Below, piece after piece: positions 1 through 12,055 of a DNA stretch of 64,000 bases (its first letter is position 1; each line of letters opens with the position of its first letter). Source of the stretch: Oxytricha trifallax. Taxonomy: Eukaryota; Ciliophora; Spirotrichea; Sporadotrichida; Oxytrichidae. The position numbers were made by a program, and so were the translations under genes. Under the pieces are notes generated by a model. It was not told the origin of the DNA. It searched no databases and worked only from the letters and a program-made list of their open reading frames with translations. The DNA is taken from assembly GCA_000711775.1 (NCBI GenBank), contig ARYC01000461.1:62001-126000 (forward strand). Reading direction: 5' to 3'.

Positions 1-610
1 TGTCTAGGTCAATTTAGGCAAGAACAGGAATCTTTTTATATTGAATTTTAATCATGATCTTTGTGATTTCGGATGCTAGTAGGTTGCGTGATTTCTTCAC
101 ATATTCTGATTCAATGGCTTGTTCGAGCTCTACCACTTTCGAAGATTCTCTTGCTTTTCTTTTGTTTAGTAGCTTCAGCTCAACTTCATGATTCTCAATT
201 TCTATATCTTACTTGTGAGCTTTTAATAGATGCTTCTTTAAGTCTCTTGTATGAGAGTACTGCTTATGACACTCAAAGCAATCATACTTTCCATCTATTT
301 TATCATGCTTTAAGTATACAGTGGGCTTGGCTTCTCTATGCTCCTTCATATGTCTGTACCAGCTTGATTTATGAGCAAAATCTCTCTCACATAACTCACA
401 AAAATAGACTTCAACTTCTTCAGTTTGTATAGGAATTTCATTATTACCTTTCTCCTCCTCTCTGTCTCCCACACACTTGTTTGCCATTTATTTTCTATTA
501 TTAATTTCTATTTTAATAACAGAGACCTCAAGTGATAGCTCTGGTAGTTCTTTAAGAGAGTTCATCTCACAGCTATCACACTTTTTATTGCTGCCAAAGG
601 TTAGTCTCAT
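1..610 (-). CDS. TBE 57-kDa zinc-finger/kinase protein, N-terminal part
   Basis: Third TBE ORF, read with TAA/TAG as Gln. It starts at the ATG at 610 (MRLTFGSNKKCDSCEM) and is still open at base 1, where the window cuts it. The N-terminal zinc region has CDSC, then CELC...H...H and CFEC...H...H fingers of C2H2 type, at about residues 65-130. The matching protein in the second TBE (33009-34529) continues into a protein-kinase domain, so this copy should do so beyond the edge. One codon before the second Met is TAA, read as Gln. The frame appears intact over all 203 codons visible. Confidence 0.88.
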
Positions 611-837
611 TTAGTTTGATGGAAGTGCTGTTGTTTTTCTTAAAATGTTAGCACTCATATTTAAATTTGAATTTAAAATTATAAAACTGCCTCAATAACT
701 GAGAGCTTATATGAAAGGTTTGCAAGACTACAAGTTTCAAGGGAAGTTTTTAGAGTATTAGAGAAGAAATATGAGTGCTAAGAGACGATCCAGCTATAAA
801 TGTAGATGAGAAAGTTCCCATTTTTACTTTCAATAAT

Positions 838-895
838 AAGTTGATTATAGCACGTACCGATTTAGGAGGTGCACCTAATTAAGTGCGTACCAATT
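838..895. promoter_or_regulatory. Short palindromic block in TBE divergent promoter
   Basis: This lies between the divergently transcribed 22-kDa gene (starts 1099, plus) and 57-kDa gene (starts 610, minus). It holds ACGTACCGATTTAGGAGGTG followed by an inverted partner that includes CACCTAATTAAGTGCGTACC. The equivalent region of the other TBE (about 32598-32770) has the same unit expanded. A role in transcription or in transposase binding is inference only. Confidence 0.4.
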
Positions 896-1098
896 TAAAT
901 TAAAAAATATGGAACTATAACAGTAGAAATTGATATCAATCTCTCAAGTTTGAAACCAATTCTCAAAACCTTCACCATATCCTACTTAGAATTTGACCTC
1001 CTATAGGATGCCCATATTTAATAGTATGCTTTTCTGAGGTATATAATTGAAATTAATAAACTTAAATTTGAATATCATTTCTAAGATCTGTAAACAAG

Positions 1099-1645
1099 AT
1101 GGAGTCAATGAATGATGCAATGAAAAAAGTGTAAGCACAAGAATTGATTCAAAGATTTAGAAGCAAGGAGGATTTGCACCGCTACCTGGTGCAGCCAGGT
1201 AATGAACTAATAATAGCTAATCTTCATTCTTTAGATGGTTTGTACTAAAATATCATTTCTAAGAGCGATACTCTGCGAAGAGAAGAAAGCTTTGAAAACT
1301 TGAGATGTAAAGTTTTCAGAGATTCCAAACTATCCAAAAATCTCACTGACTAACTTATATGATGATGCTATGAATAACCCAGAGGTTTCGCAGTACCTGC
1401 CTACTAAGAAGCTGTTGTCAAATAAACTACCTGAAAAAACTATTTCTTTGGCATACTTGCAACAATTAAAGGTGATTACTTGAAAGAAATTATTCAATAA
1501 TCTCATAAGAAAAGGTACAGCATCTCTCAGAAGATAAGGATAAACAAGGGATCAAGATAACTGAGAGCTGGCTATCAGAGCTGCAGATGCACCCTTATAT
1601 TTCAAGTAAGATTTCAAGCTTAACTCTTTAGAAAATCTGGTACTG
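1099..1645 (+). pseudogene. TBE 22-kDa protein gene, frameshifted
   Basis: Begins MESMNDAMKKV, as does the intact 22-kDa ORF at 31814-32395, and follows it closely (QELIQRFRSKEDLHRYL). After about residue 45 the match breaks: a segment corresponding to VGLFLPSMEGTKISFI is partly missing, and further one-base changes move the frame several times. Homology nevertheless continues to the C-terminal end (PYISSK at about 1595). The function of the 22-kDa protein is unknown to me; it is a standard TBE passenger. This copy cannot make it unless the breaks are sequencing errors. Confidence 0.8.
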
Positions 1646-1793
1646 GCATCTTCTTGATGAAGAAATAGAGTAAGCTTCACAGAGAGTGAAAGTCGCAGAC
1701 AAAGTTTGAAGTTAGCAAGAGACTTTATTCAAATATTTAGAAAAGAAAGAGAGGCCAGCTCTCTCTAAAGAATTTTAAATGTGACTTATATAT

Positions 1794-2856
1794 TCATTAA
1801 CTTAACTACAAAACTTATTTATATATATTCACTCTCCCTTCTTTGGCACACTTTTATGCTAACTAATTATCAACTCTCTTAGATGAACTTTTTATAAAAT
1901 CGACTTTATCGATAGGTAGGTCATGCATTAGATGGTATAGCAGCAGTTTCTTATAATGACCTTTTAATATACCCCACTAGAACTCAATTCCATTAAACTA
2001 TGGGCTGTAAGGCACGTTGAACACTGGTGTTATTCTTAGTTGTTCATAACTTTTCCTTGTTTCTTTTGTCTTATGAACTGAAAGATTATCAACGAATAGT
2101 ATAATCTCTTATTCAGGGTACTTCTCTCTCAGCTGCTCTAAGAACTTAATATACTGCTCTTTCTTATTAGAGCGAGGATGAATAATATAAGTTTCTAAAC
2201 CAGCATCCTCGCTGATTCCTCCAAGAATTGCCATTGTTTATACCTTGACCTTTTAGTCATATACCTCTATATTACTATGCCTCTTATACCAAGACTTCTA
2301 GATGAAAGTGTTGAAGGTAAACACAGCCTCGTCAGCATGAATAAACTTAATATTATTCTATTAGGCTCTCTGCATTTAATTATAAATATAATTTAAGTTA
2401 TTGTTGTAAAATGGAAGAGTGAAATCAATCACTCTCTTGATACGATTCACACCTTTGTAAGAGATAGTATTTCGTTTATAAATGTTAGCAACAGGCTATG
2501 CAGAGATCTTCAACTCAGGAAAGTTGCGGTGAAACATAGTAGCTCGTTGGTCGAGAGAGAAGTGAGCCCAATACTTCAAAGATTATTCATTAATAAGATA
2601 ATCAATATGCTTCTATTGAAATTTTGACTTCCTCTAAATCTTAGAATTCAGCTATTAATTCTTAAGTTACTGCTATAAGGCAGAGGGAGCGTACAGTAGA
2701 TGGACTTCGCTTTAAGAGCAGTGCAATTGACTTATAATTGAGTACTGGATTTGCTAATTCAGAGTAAATATCACATCCATATCGCAGTTTAAACACTAAA
2801 TCTATATACTCTTCATCATAAATAGACCCCAAAAGCTTGCTATTTTTGTCTCGCAT
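1794..2856 (-). CDS. TBE 42-kDa transposase, one frameshift
   Basis: Tc1/mariner-superfamily DDE transposase, about 354 residues, ATG at 2856, TGA at 1794. With TAA/TAG as Gln, the catalytic residues are all present: first Asp in FIHADEAVF, second Asp in LFVDNLSVH, Glu in NGIEF. A helix-turn-helix-like part (FHRNFPELKIS...IYKRN) precedes them. The span is 1063 bases, not a multiple of three: a single frameshift near 2600 separates EFQDLEE from the KHIDYLIN frame. FYWG of the sister copy is FQWG here (TAG). It is otherwise the better preserved of the two TBE transposases. Confidence 0.9.
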
Positions 2857-2859
2857 TTA

Positions 2860-2937
2860 ATTAATAACCCCAACCCCTAACAAATTCCCTTCAAATCAAA
2901 GCAATTATAAACCTCATTAAGGGGTTTTGGGGTTTTG
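2860..2937. repeat. TBE 78-bp terminal inverted repeat
   Basis: Ends in GGGGTTTTGGGGTTTTG. It is nearly identical to the two 78-bp terminal repeats at 30463-30540 and 34451-34528. The C4A4 units match hypotrich telomeres. Confidence 0.93.
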
Positions 2938-2940
2938 AAT

Positions 2941-4658
2941 GATGAAGCTTCCAAAATAAAATGTCCATATAATTATAAATTAAATAAAATAATATATAGT
3001 GATTGGTTTTAATAACATAAACGGCATCGGGTATTAAACGTTCATTTTTCACGGTGGCATCCAGTCCTCACCAGTGACGTAAAAAATTCCTCACCACCAT
3101 GATTAATATTATTTTTTTAATTCACAAACGCTTTATTATTGATAATATTAAAATATTTAACCATAATTTTATATCACAACCTCAAAAAAATAATAAATGT
3201 GTCAAGCATCAATCGAAGATTTTTTCAGTAACGTGCTTGAAGCTGAGACTTTCGTAAGAATCTTATCTCGTATTATTTAGAGTCTTATTGTTATTAATGT
3301 TTCTCATGCTTGTTACTTATAAATAAGTTAATGGCCTTGATAGCCTTATATATAATATGAATATAAATTAAAGATTGGAAATTTTTATTAATATTTTTAC
3401 TTTATTTTTAGCATCTTAGAGTTCTAGTAAGCATAAAATTACTACAATTATTAATTGTATATAATAAAAATATAATTAACATTTGAATGTTTTTCGATAT
3501 TTTTTTAAATGAAATGAAGAGCCAAAAAGTATAAGAATCTTCACAAAGATATTTAAATAGACATTAAATAACTTTAAGTTTACATTGATAACATGCTAAC
3601 ATTAAAGAAAACAATTCATATTATTTTCTCCTTTAGGCTATATTCAGTACTGATACAAATTAACTGAAATAAATATAATGTAAAAGTTCATTATCTTTAT
3701 ATAAAACTACAAAGATTAAAGAAAAAAGTCCATCCTAAACGTTGAGTTTTATTTCATTTGCCAAAAATTGTAGAAGAAACAAATTAATCAATACTCCTTC
3801 CCCTATATTAACCAATTTTTAAAAAAATTAAACTTTCCAGGTTTACAGCTTAGCCCTCTTTCATTAAACATTAGATGTTTTTAATATTATTTGTAATTTA
3901 TATGCTATTATCAGAGTCTCATCAAGATATGAAAGTTAATATATGTTTAAACGATAAAATTAGTTCATAAAAGTCATTAAGATATATACAAATAGATAAA
4001 AATTACATATTTTATTAGATATGGGTCAGCAAACTTCCGAAGAGGGTAAGTACTCCCATCTTAAGATTTTAACAAAGGCACTTAGAGTATAGGGGTGTTT
4101 TAAATTGTTATAAATTTAGATTTTTAGAATAAGAAAATAATCATTATTAAAGTAACAAAATTAAAGATTTGGTCTAAGAGATGATCTGAAATGGAATAAG
4201 CAAGTATTAAAAAAAACAGTAACTTGTAAAAAAAAGAAAAGGCAAATACTTTAAATTTAGCTAAAAATCTCTATTCTGGCATGATAAAGCATTTTTATTA
4301 TAATCTGATATGATTTGTGAAAAAATTCAATTCTGGCAAATAATACATTGAAATATCTTTATTAAAAATGGAGTGTATGTGAATTAAAAAAATATTAATA
4401 ATAACGGTAAGAATGGACGTCAATACCCACGGCAAAGATTTGGCATGAATTAAGAAATATTACTTGTAAGATTTAAGATATTAGAATTATTAATAAAATA
4501 AAAATGAATAAAAATAATGTCAGAGATATGGCTGCTAGTTAATCAGCAAAATATAAGTTACGAAAACATATTTAGATTATATAAAGCGAATTAAGTGGAA
4601 TAAGAACGAGTATACAAAATTAATCAAAATTTTAATCGTAATACTATTGTTCTATCGT
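2941..4658. other. AT-rich DNA, no gene seen
   Basis: Only AT-rich sequence without protein-like reading frames or clear repeats. GC-richer words near 3020-3090 (ACGGTGGCATCCAGTCCTCA) lack a readable frame. Confidence 0.5.
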
Positions 4659-5320
4659 GCTTGTAAATAATAAATTAATTCATTTTAATGTCGATTTCTT
4701 TGTTCGAAATCATCATCATTAGGTGACCAATCAATGAGATCGTTGCTCATTAAATTCATCAACATCATCGCGTTTAAATTCGACTTTCTAAAGGACTTTA
4801 TGCTAGAAGCTCAGCCACATCTTTAATTAAGACACCTGTTTTAATGATCAGCTGTAGAGGTCATCCTCCATTTTATTAATAGAAATTTTATTAAAACTGT
4901 GACTATTGAATAATTAAATCAGGCAAATTGAAACTTTTTAATTTTTAATGATAAATCATAAAACTTTTAATTAATTGGTTTACTCTGTAGAGAATTTTTA
5001 GCAAAGATGTCTTTATTAATTTTAAATTGATATTTATTAATTAAGACTATGCCTGATTTAATTATTTAATAGTCACAGTTTTAATAAAATTTCTATTAAT
5101 AAAATGGAGGATGACCTCTACAGCTGATCATTAAAACAGGTGTCTTAATTAAAGATGTGGCTGAGCTTCAAGCATCAAGTCCTTTAGACAGTCAAATTTC
5201 GACGCAATTATGTTGATGAACTCAATGAGCAACGATCTCAATGATTGGTCTACTAATGATAATGATTTCGAACAAAGAAATCGACATAAAAATGAGTTAA
5301 TTAATTTATACTGTACAAGC
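4659..5320. repeat. Fold-back repeat 1
   Basis: Two arms of about 270 bp in inverse orientation (about 4659-4932 and 5046-5320) around a spacer of about 110 bp. Shared landmarks: TCGATTTCTTTGTTCGAAAT near the outer ends and GGTCATCCTCCATTTTATTA near the inner ends, each with its reverse complement in the other arm. The arms differ by scattered substitutions, so this is an old element rather than a cloning artefact. No coding frame was recognised. Confidence 0.85.
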
Positions 5321-5759
5321 TGACAGTAGAGCGAAACTTCGATCCAAGTTTAGAGCGAAGTTTCGCTCCAAACATATAAAAATGACGCCTGCAAAGGTGC
5401 ATCTTGGAAAGTCAGCTTACTATACGGGAAACCACTTTTTTATTTTGACCCTCTTTTGAAAAAAGATTACTTTTAATTATAATAAATTTAATAATATGGT
5501 TTTAACTTTTTAATTAAAACTTAAATAATTTTTACATAATAAAAATTCTCTATTAAGAATTAAGATTATTGATTTTTTATAAATTTAGTAAATTGCGTAA
5601 ATTTTAATATTATTAAATTTATTATAATTAAAAGTAATCTTTTTTCAAAAGAGGGTCAAAATAAACAAGTGGTTCCCGTATAGTAAGCTGACTTTCCAAG
5701 ATGCACCTTTGCAGGCGTCATTTTTATATGTTTGGAGCGAAACTTCGCTCTACTGTCAG
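5320..5759. repeat. Fold-back repeat 2, adjoining the first
   Basis: Starts CTGACAGTAGAGCGAAACTT and ends with its reverse complement. The arms (about 5320-5500 and 5590-5759) contain AAAGTCAGCTTACTATACGG and GAGGGTCAAAATAAA-type words in both orientations, with a short AT-rich loop. The left arm has an extra internal GAGCGAAG duplication. It starts exactly where fold-back 1 stops. Confidence 0.85.
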
Positions 5760-5920
5760 AATATCGTGCGTTTATGAGCAATATAGTTTTCGAGATAATA
5801 TTATTTCATTTCAATAAAATGTTATTATTTACCCTTATTTAAGACTTTTATGATTTTTCACAATATTTAAGAATTCATAAATTTTGATTAATCAATTCTT
5901 TTCCTTACACTTATAAATTA

Positions 5921-6182
5921 CAAATTTTGAGAAAAAATGCAAAATTTACAATTTGATCCCTCCATTACTTTTTCAAATGACCCTATATCTTGTGTACCAG
6001 TGTTACACTCTTGATCGGAAGCCCAAATATAATGAATTTGCTAAATTACAGGTCATCACATGAATTCCCATGACCCTCAACCGATGCCTCGAAAACAATA
6101 TAATTGAGTGTTTAACACACTTACCCATAAATTCCTACAATATAACTTTAAAATACTATAACTTTGCGCGATTTAAAGATAC
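5921..6182 (+). repeat. Direct repeat, left copy (about 260 bp)
   Basis: Nearly identical to 7630-7888. Both contain CTTGATCGGAAGCCCAAATA, CATGACCCTCAACCGATGCC-like and TTTGCGCGATTTAAAGATA words. A shorter echo (TTGCGCGTTTTAAAGAT ... AGCGAGG ... AATGACCAGAA) recurs at 6369-6454, matching 6160-6235. The two long copies bracket the ORF at 6564. Confidence 0.88.
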
Positions 6183-6461
6183 AAACATTCTGATTTTATA
6201 TTCGTATTTAGCGAGGTCTTAATGACCAGAAAGATAGTTATAGAGTAAATTATTTAAATTAAATTGTAAATAAAATTCTTTGATCGTTCGTTCAAGTACT
6301 TGATCTTTCAAGTTTTATTAAGAAACTAAGAAAAATATTCTTTTAATTAAACAATCCTTTTAATTAAATTTATAATCGCTTTAACCTTGCGCGTTTTAAA
6401 GATTTGACAAAACAGATTTCATATTCGTGCTCAGCGAGGTTATAATGACCAGAATCTTTAT

Positions 6462-6490
6462 AAAAGAGTATTTCTTTTTGTGATAAGTAA
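6462..6490. repeat. Inverted repeat flanking ORF, left
   Basis: AAAAGAGTATTTCTTTTTGT-GATAAGTAA; its inverse lies at 7536-7563 with about two differences. The pair encloses the ORF at 6564 with about 75 bp to spare on each side. Confidence 0.7.
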
Positions 6491-6563
6491 GTTTTAAAAT
6501 TAAATTCAAATTCAAATTAAATATAATATTTTAAGTATTAAAATTCTAGTTAAAAGTTTAAAT

Positions 6564-7466
6564 ATGAAAAACATCCTCGTTCTCTTAAGCGTGATAGCCG
6601 TTGCTCAAACCTTTTTTAAAGCTGACACCCTTTCAGACTTTTGAAATTCCCTCTCTAATTTCAATACTGAAACCTGCACTTCACTCATTGATAACAACTC
6701 CAATGACAGAGATACCTGATTGATTTCTTGCACTGAGGCCTCAGCCTACATTACCAAGATGTTCACATCAACTAAATACACTGACTCTAAATTCAACCCA
6801 GCTGAGTTCTTGTCCAAGTTAGGAGACTTCAAAATTAAATTCAACGCACAAATGAATCAATGCAGACTCGTCGAGTTAATGCAAGCCTTCGACAAGAGAG
6901 ACTCATTCAAGATGCAAAGTTCACCATTACTATGGATATATTAAACTACACAATTTGAGCGAAAACTCTGAAGCAGCAGCAGAATTCTTAAGCTGTCTTG
7001 GCGTATTCTCTATAGGAGAGCTACTTCTGGCTACAGAGATTTCCTATAACATAATAACAGATTAGTTCACCCAGAGCTCAACAAAAAGACTGAAGAAACT
7101 ATCGCAGATATATTGGGTATGGAAATCTTCAGAACAACTATTGCAGAAAATGCCCTTGTAGGTTCTTATTGAGTGCTCACTAATAGAGGAGGCCCAGTAC
7201 GTCCCGTGTGCAGTGTTGCTGAGATTGATGAATTCTCTACTTTGCTATAAATTCTACTTTGAACAGATACCGTAAACAAAGGTAGTGATGTCGTTGCTGG
7301 TGAATTAGTCGCAAATGATTGGAGTGATTTTTGTGGCATCGATACTACCGCAACTGAGCTTTCACTTATTGATTCTGTATTTAAGCTAACAGAAGCAGGA
7401 AAGAGTATTTTCAGCCAAAATATAAGGGAACTCCAATAGATCAACTATCATTATAATTAAGCATAT
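6564..7466 (+). CDS. Putative secreted protein, contains in-frame TGA
   Basis: Unrecognised family. From the ATG at 6564 one frame reads MKNILVLLSVIAVAQ, a good signal peptide, then a Cys-containing mature part (NTETCTSLID, LISCTEASAY, MNQCRLVEL, VRPVCSVAEID, SDFCGID). Codon use is rich in C-ending codons (ACC, GCC, AAC, TTC), unlike the flanks. TAA and TAG act as Gln (LLQILL, RELQQINYHYN). Four TGA codons fall in frame after SDF, NDRDT, VGSY and LQILL, so under the usual code this is a pseudogene. If TGA is Trp it is open for about 300 codons. The part at 6920-7040 reads more plausibly in another frame (LSENSEAAAEFLSCLG), suggesting two compensating indels. The true end is uncertain. Confidence 0.55.
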
Positions 7467-7535
7467 GAAGTGTATATGTATAATTAAGGTATTCAATAAG
7501 ATGATAATGAATTAAGTAAATTTAATTTTTACAAA

Positions 7536-7563
7536 TTACTTATCACAAAAAAATACTCTTTTA
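7536..7563. repeat. Inverted repeat flanking ORF, right
   Basis: TTACTTATCACAAAAAAATA-CTCTTTTA, the inverse of 6462-6490. It is followed at once by TTTGGGTTTTGGTG, a weakly telomere-like string. Confidence 0.7.
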
Positions 7564-7629
7564 TTTGGGTTTTGGTGTAAAAAATAATTTCAGAATAGAA
7601 TTTTAAATATGAAAGGTTTCGGTCTTATA

Positions 7630-7888
7630 CAAATTTTGAGAAAATGCAAAATTTACAATTTGACCCATCCATTACTTTTTTAAATGACCCTATATATTGT
7701 GTACCAGTGTTACACTCTTGATCGGAAGCCCAAATATAATGAATTTGCTAAATTACAGGTCATCACATGAATTCCCGTGACCCTCAACCGATGCCTTGAA
7801 AACAATAAAATTGAGTGTTTAACACACTTACCCATAAATTCCTACAATATAACTTTAAAATACTATAACTTTGCGCGATTTAAAGATA
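7630..7888 (+). repeat. Direct repeat, right copy
   Basis: Partner of 5921-6182, with over 90% identity by eye and small indels. After TTTAAAGATACGACAAAAC the two copies diverge. Confidence 0.88.
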
Positions 7889-7889
7889 C

Positions 7890-10800
7890 GACAAAACTAC
7901 AAGTTTTTCTATTTACTCTAGTTCATTTTAATGATTATCATTAGTAATCTTAAACTTTCATGCATGTATTATTTCATACCTTCTTATGAAAATATTATAT
8001 GGCTCGTATTGGTTTAAATTAAAAAATTTCTATCCATTTTTTACCTGCAATTATAAAATGACCTAATAATATTTTAAACTTACATAAATTTTACTTCATT
8101 TGGAGATTTTATCTATATCTTGCAATTCTTTACTTCATTATCTTTTGCTCTTCTCTCAGAATCTTATCTATTTATCTCTTCAAATTTATCATTATTTTTT
8201 TATGCTAGTTTTTAATTTGAAGTCTTTCTCAATACCCATCTATTTATTATTAATTAATATTAATTTATAATATTTTAATTTGTGAATGCAATAATTAGAT
8301 ATTTCAAGAGATAAAACGTTTTATTAGTTATCTATTAATGGTCTTGCTTTACTTCTTTTTAAATAGAATGAATTGGTATTACTAGTTTATGTTGTTCTTT
8401 TGCTGTATATTTTTATCATAAAATTTTACAATAGAAGTAGCTATATATATATTCATTTGAAAAAATGAAAAATCACAAGGTGGTGTTCCAATATTTTTAG
8501 ATGATGAAGAATCTCTTTACAATTTGAGAACTAATTTGAACATGTACACATCGAAATGATGATGGCCATTCAGTAAGATTATCTTAGTATTGGTATTTGG
8601 TAGAACATTCACTACAAATTGAATGGGTACTTTGCTAATAATTCAAAGGATTTCTCTGTTTATTCTAAAAGGCCAGATGCTGCCTCCTCGTATTATTTTC
8701 TTACTTCACTATATTTTCAGTAATTATAACTACTTAATAAGTTACTAAGAGTTTACTTTGGTTGCTTTCAAATATTTTGGAGTTTTACCTTACACACTTT
8801 AATCAGAATAAATGTTGGTTAAATTAAAATAAAATGATTTAAATAAATTGTATAGAATTTTCACTAAAAACTGCATTCAGGCTCTATAAATAAAACAAAA
8901 GTAACAATAATAATTTAACCTGTACATTTCTTGAGTTAGTAAAGTATACATATATTTACGAGATGTTAGATATTAATCAAGATTTCTCTTATAGTACTTA
9001 ATTATAATTTAATTAATTAAATTATAAAAACAACAATTTATTTCATAAGGCATATTGATATAAGATACTGTCTAGTTAGGTGTGTTAATATTTCTTATTT
9101 TTCATTATACTTTAAATTAAAACATTTTATTTTATATAAATAATATTCAATTTATTGAATATATACATATTATATATATTATGAATTATTAAATAACTTA
9201 ATTGCAAAATTGCATTATTTAATAATCCATTTATTACTTAATCATCTAATTATAATTTAAAAATTAAAATATTTAAAAAAATAATTTAAATAAAATAAAA
9301 TATAAAAATTAAGAATATTAAATTATTATCATAACAAACTATGTAACGCTTAATCTCAAATCAACATTAAGTTAAAAATAGGGTGTAGTTTATATAATTT
9401 AATGCTATAATAAAAAGTGGATTAAATTTTAATATCTGGTAAATATTTAAAATTTGACTTAGTTTTTGATGCACCACCACCTTGAGATACATAAATATTG
9501 AGCTACATCTTAATAGTTTAAGTGAAAATATAATTTAGAAATCATCAAAAAGCTTGACTATTGTGAGCAATTAATGTTACTTTGAAAATTCAATTTAGAT
9601 AGTTAAATCGTTAGTTCTACAATCCCTCAAAATGCAAAGTCTTTTTACTTTGTTAGAGTGTACGCGAATAGCTTATAAAAAGGAATTGAATTAATGTAAA
9701 AATTTATAATAATATTTTTGTGTTGTAATTTTTTGTATTTCGAAGGAATTTTGTAATGGTATTGTTTGGAACATTAATCTTTAAATTATTGCTGTATGAT
9801 AATTATTTATTATTCTAATATTGTTATTGTTGTTTTGCCTGTCTTAATATTGCTTCTTTAAATTTAGGAGCAATATATCCATATTTATAGTAATAAAAAG
9901 TAGTATTATTTATATTTCAATGTGGTCATCTTGGAATTCTCTCAAAACTTTTATTGATTTTTGTATCTCACTTTTCACAATTCCATCATTTTCCTAATTA
10001 TTATTATCACTTTTATGTTATCTGTGAGGCATTTAATAATTTATATTATCAATGTTTATGAATTTTAATATTCTTTTTTTCAATTTTAATTTAATACATT
10101 TTTAATTTCTGCTTCTAAACTCATTTTATATCTCTTTCATAAATACAATAATACTACGTTTTCAATATATCTTATACAAAAGTAGATCAAATACCTTAAA
10201 ATGCCCAAATTTTGCTGATTACGCAAACATTAAACAGAAAATTTCTAAACCTAAGAAATAAACTACAAATTTTGTACGCTAATCAAAATGAGTATTTCAG
10301 ATATCGAGGTATAGGTCATCAAACTACTAAATTTCATAGTCTTACTTAAGCTTTATAAATTAAATATATATTTAATTCTATGTAATATAAGAGAAACATT
10401 ACTTTATTCTAAACAATTAATACTAAATTACTCTTAATTTAAGCTGATGAAAGTATTGACAAATGGAGAGATACCAAATTAAATTTATACCAACAAATTA
10501 TAGAGGAGTTGCTTATATATATATAAAACTTATTTACTATTGAAGCACTTGATGAAAATGTAATTATAGTGAGTAAGTTAGTAACTACATTCGTTTAAAT
10601 ATTATTCACTAGGAAATCTTGGTTAATTTAATTATTTTATTAAAGAGTCTGAAAGCTTTTTTGTGCTAATACCTTTTAACTTCCAAAATCAAAGAAAGGT
10701 TAAAAGTTAGACAAGTAAGAAGGAAAACAATAAGAACCCTAAAGAATATAGTTTATTATGTTATAAAGGAAGCCTTAGGATTCATGGAGAAATTCAACAT

Positions 10801-11040
10801 ATAAGTAACTTTAAAAGCAAAAGATAAGTAGGAGAGGTGTAGTTACCATATAGGCATTTTACAAAAGATAGAATGAGCGAGCCATATAGAAGTATATATA
10901 TATATGAGTATGAAAACTTGACTAATTTTTTATGAATAGACAAACAATTTTCTTAATATACTCATAATTTATTCTCTGTAATATATAATATTTTTATATC
11001 TCTAATAAATATAATAACTATACTATGAAGTCCATCACAA
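7890..11040. other. AT-rich DNA, no gene seen
   Basis: About 80% A+T over most of its length. I found no protein-like frame, inverted repeat or transposon end. The left boundary of the next transposon must lie somewhere near its right edge but could not be fixed. Confidence 0.45.
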
Positions 11041-11070
11041 GTCAGTTCTACAAAAACAAGGTCTATAACT

Positions 11071-12055
11071 ATGTGTTATTGTAAACGTCATGGCAGCACT
11101 AAAAATCCTAAAAAAAAAGACTCAATACTCATACATACTATAAAAGATATCTCAGAGATACTAAGAGTTTCAAGAAATTTTGTCAGATAGGTGTGCTCTA
11201 TATAAAAGAAAAGGATAATTATAATATGAAAGTGATATAATAATAAAAGTAAAAGATAGCTATAGACCACTTAAACTATTTAATAAGCAAGTAAACTTTG
11301 GATGAATAAAAAGGGTTCTCTCTCCATACTAGGGCTATGCTCTTTCACAGAAAGTTTCCAGAATTTATAATTACCATTTCCTAACTCTAGTATATTTACA
11401 AGAAAAACAAAAGATCAAATACAAAGTTATGCGAAACACTAAAAGTCTCAGAACTGTCAAACTTTAAACAATTTAATAATAAAGGTGTGAGAGATTTGCT
11501 TCGTTTATAGAGTAGGTTTTTAAAAACCAAAAAATCATATACATTGATGAAATAATCTTTAAACCATATCAGCTTTGGTAGTGCTCATGGGGAAGAAAAA
11601 ATGAAAATTAAAAGCTTCAAAAGATTGGTTTAAAACTTAGAACTTTCGCAGCAATAGTAGGAATAAGTATGTACTCCGGGTTGGAGGGCTACTTTATCAA
11701 ACCTAAATCTATCAACTCAGTAGAGACTGCTTAAACAATTGAATATATAAATATATAGAATGAAAGTAAAGACGTTGTAATTTTCTGGGATAATTTAAGG
11801 GGACACCACTCTAGATTGGTATAGATATAGCATAAGATAAATTCATATAGTTAGGTTTGACTTTTTAATGCTTTATACTCTCTCGAGTTCCATTGTATAG
11901 AGGAAGTATTTTCAATTATCAAGAAATCGAATAAATAGGAGATAATAGCGTTCGACTATAAAATTAGTGAAACAAAGCATATAAATATAGTATAACATTC
12001 CTTAGAGAATAAGCAGAGGCAGTTAGAAGAATAATATTTAGGCATTTGGATATGA
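11071..12055 (+). pseudogene. DDE transposase of TBE-related element, copy 1
   Basis: Tc1/mariner/IS630-type transposase. An N-terminal helix-turn-helix is visible as DISEILRVSRNFVRQV; a second DNA-binding part has LFHRKFPEFIITIS, close to FHRQFPELKIS of TBE. The catalytic core is clear: first Asp in IIYIDEIIFKPYQLW with CSWGRKNEN after it, second Asp in VVIFWDNLRGHHSRLV, and Glu in SLEFHCIEEVFSIIKK. Length is about 325 codons. Damage: a frame change in an A-rich run near 11405, others in the N-terminal third, and an in-frame TGA just before LFNALYS, where copy 2 has Leu. The usual Pro of YSPEFNPIE is replaced. Confidence 0.8.

Larger units (their letters stand above)
1..2937 (-). mobile_element. 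TBE: TBE transposon, truncated by window edge
   Basis: Germline-limited Tc1/mariner-type transposon of stichotrichs, cut out of the genome during macronuclear development. The terminal end at 2937 is G4T4 telomere-like DNA followed by AAT (2938-2940), which fits the ANT target that TBE elements duplicate. Three ORFs lie in the order known for TBE: transposase (minus), 22-kDa (plus), zinc-finger/kinase (minus). The whole stretch is collinear, in inverse orientation, with the complete TBE at 30463-34528. The other end lies outside the window. Confidence 0.95.

Noticed and set aside
73..432. 119-codon plus-strand ORF
   Set aside because: Antisense shadow of the TBE zinc-finger gene on the minus strand; the same shadow occurs over the second TBE at 33187-33372.
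7166..7444. 92-codon minus-strand ORF (Ser-rich)
   Set aside because: Antisense shadow of the ORF at 6564, which has the signal peptide and biased codon use.
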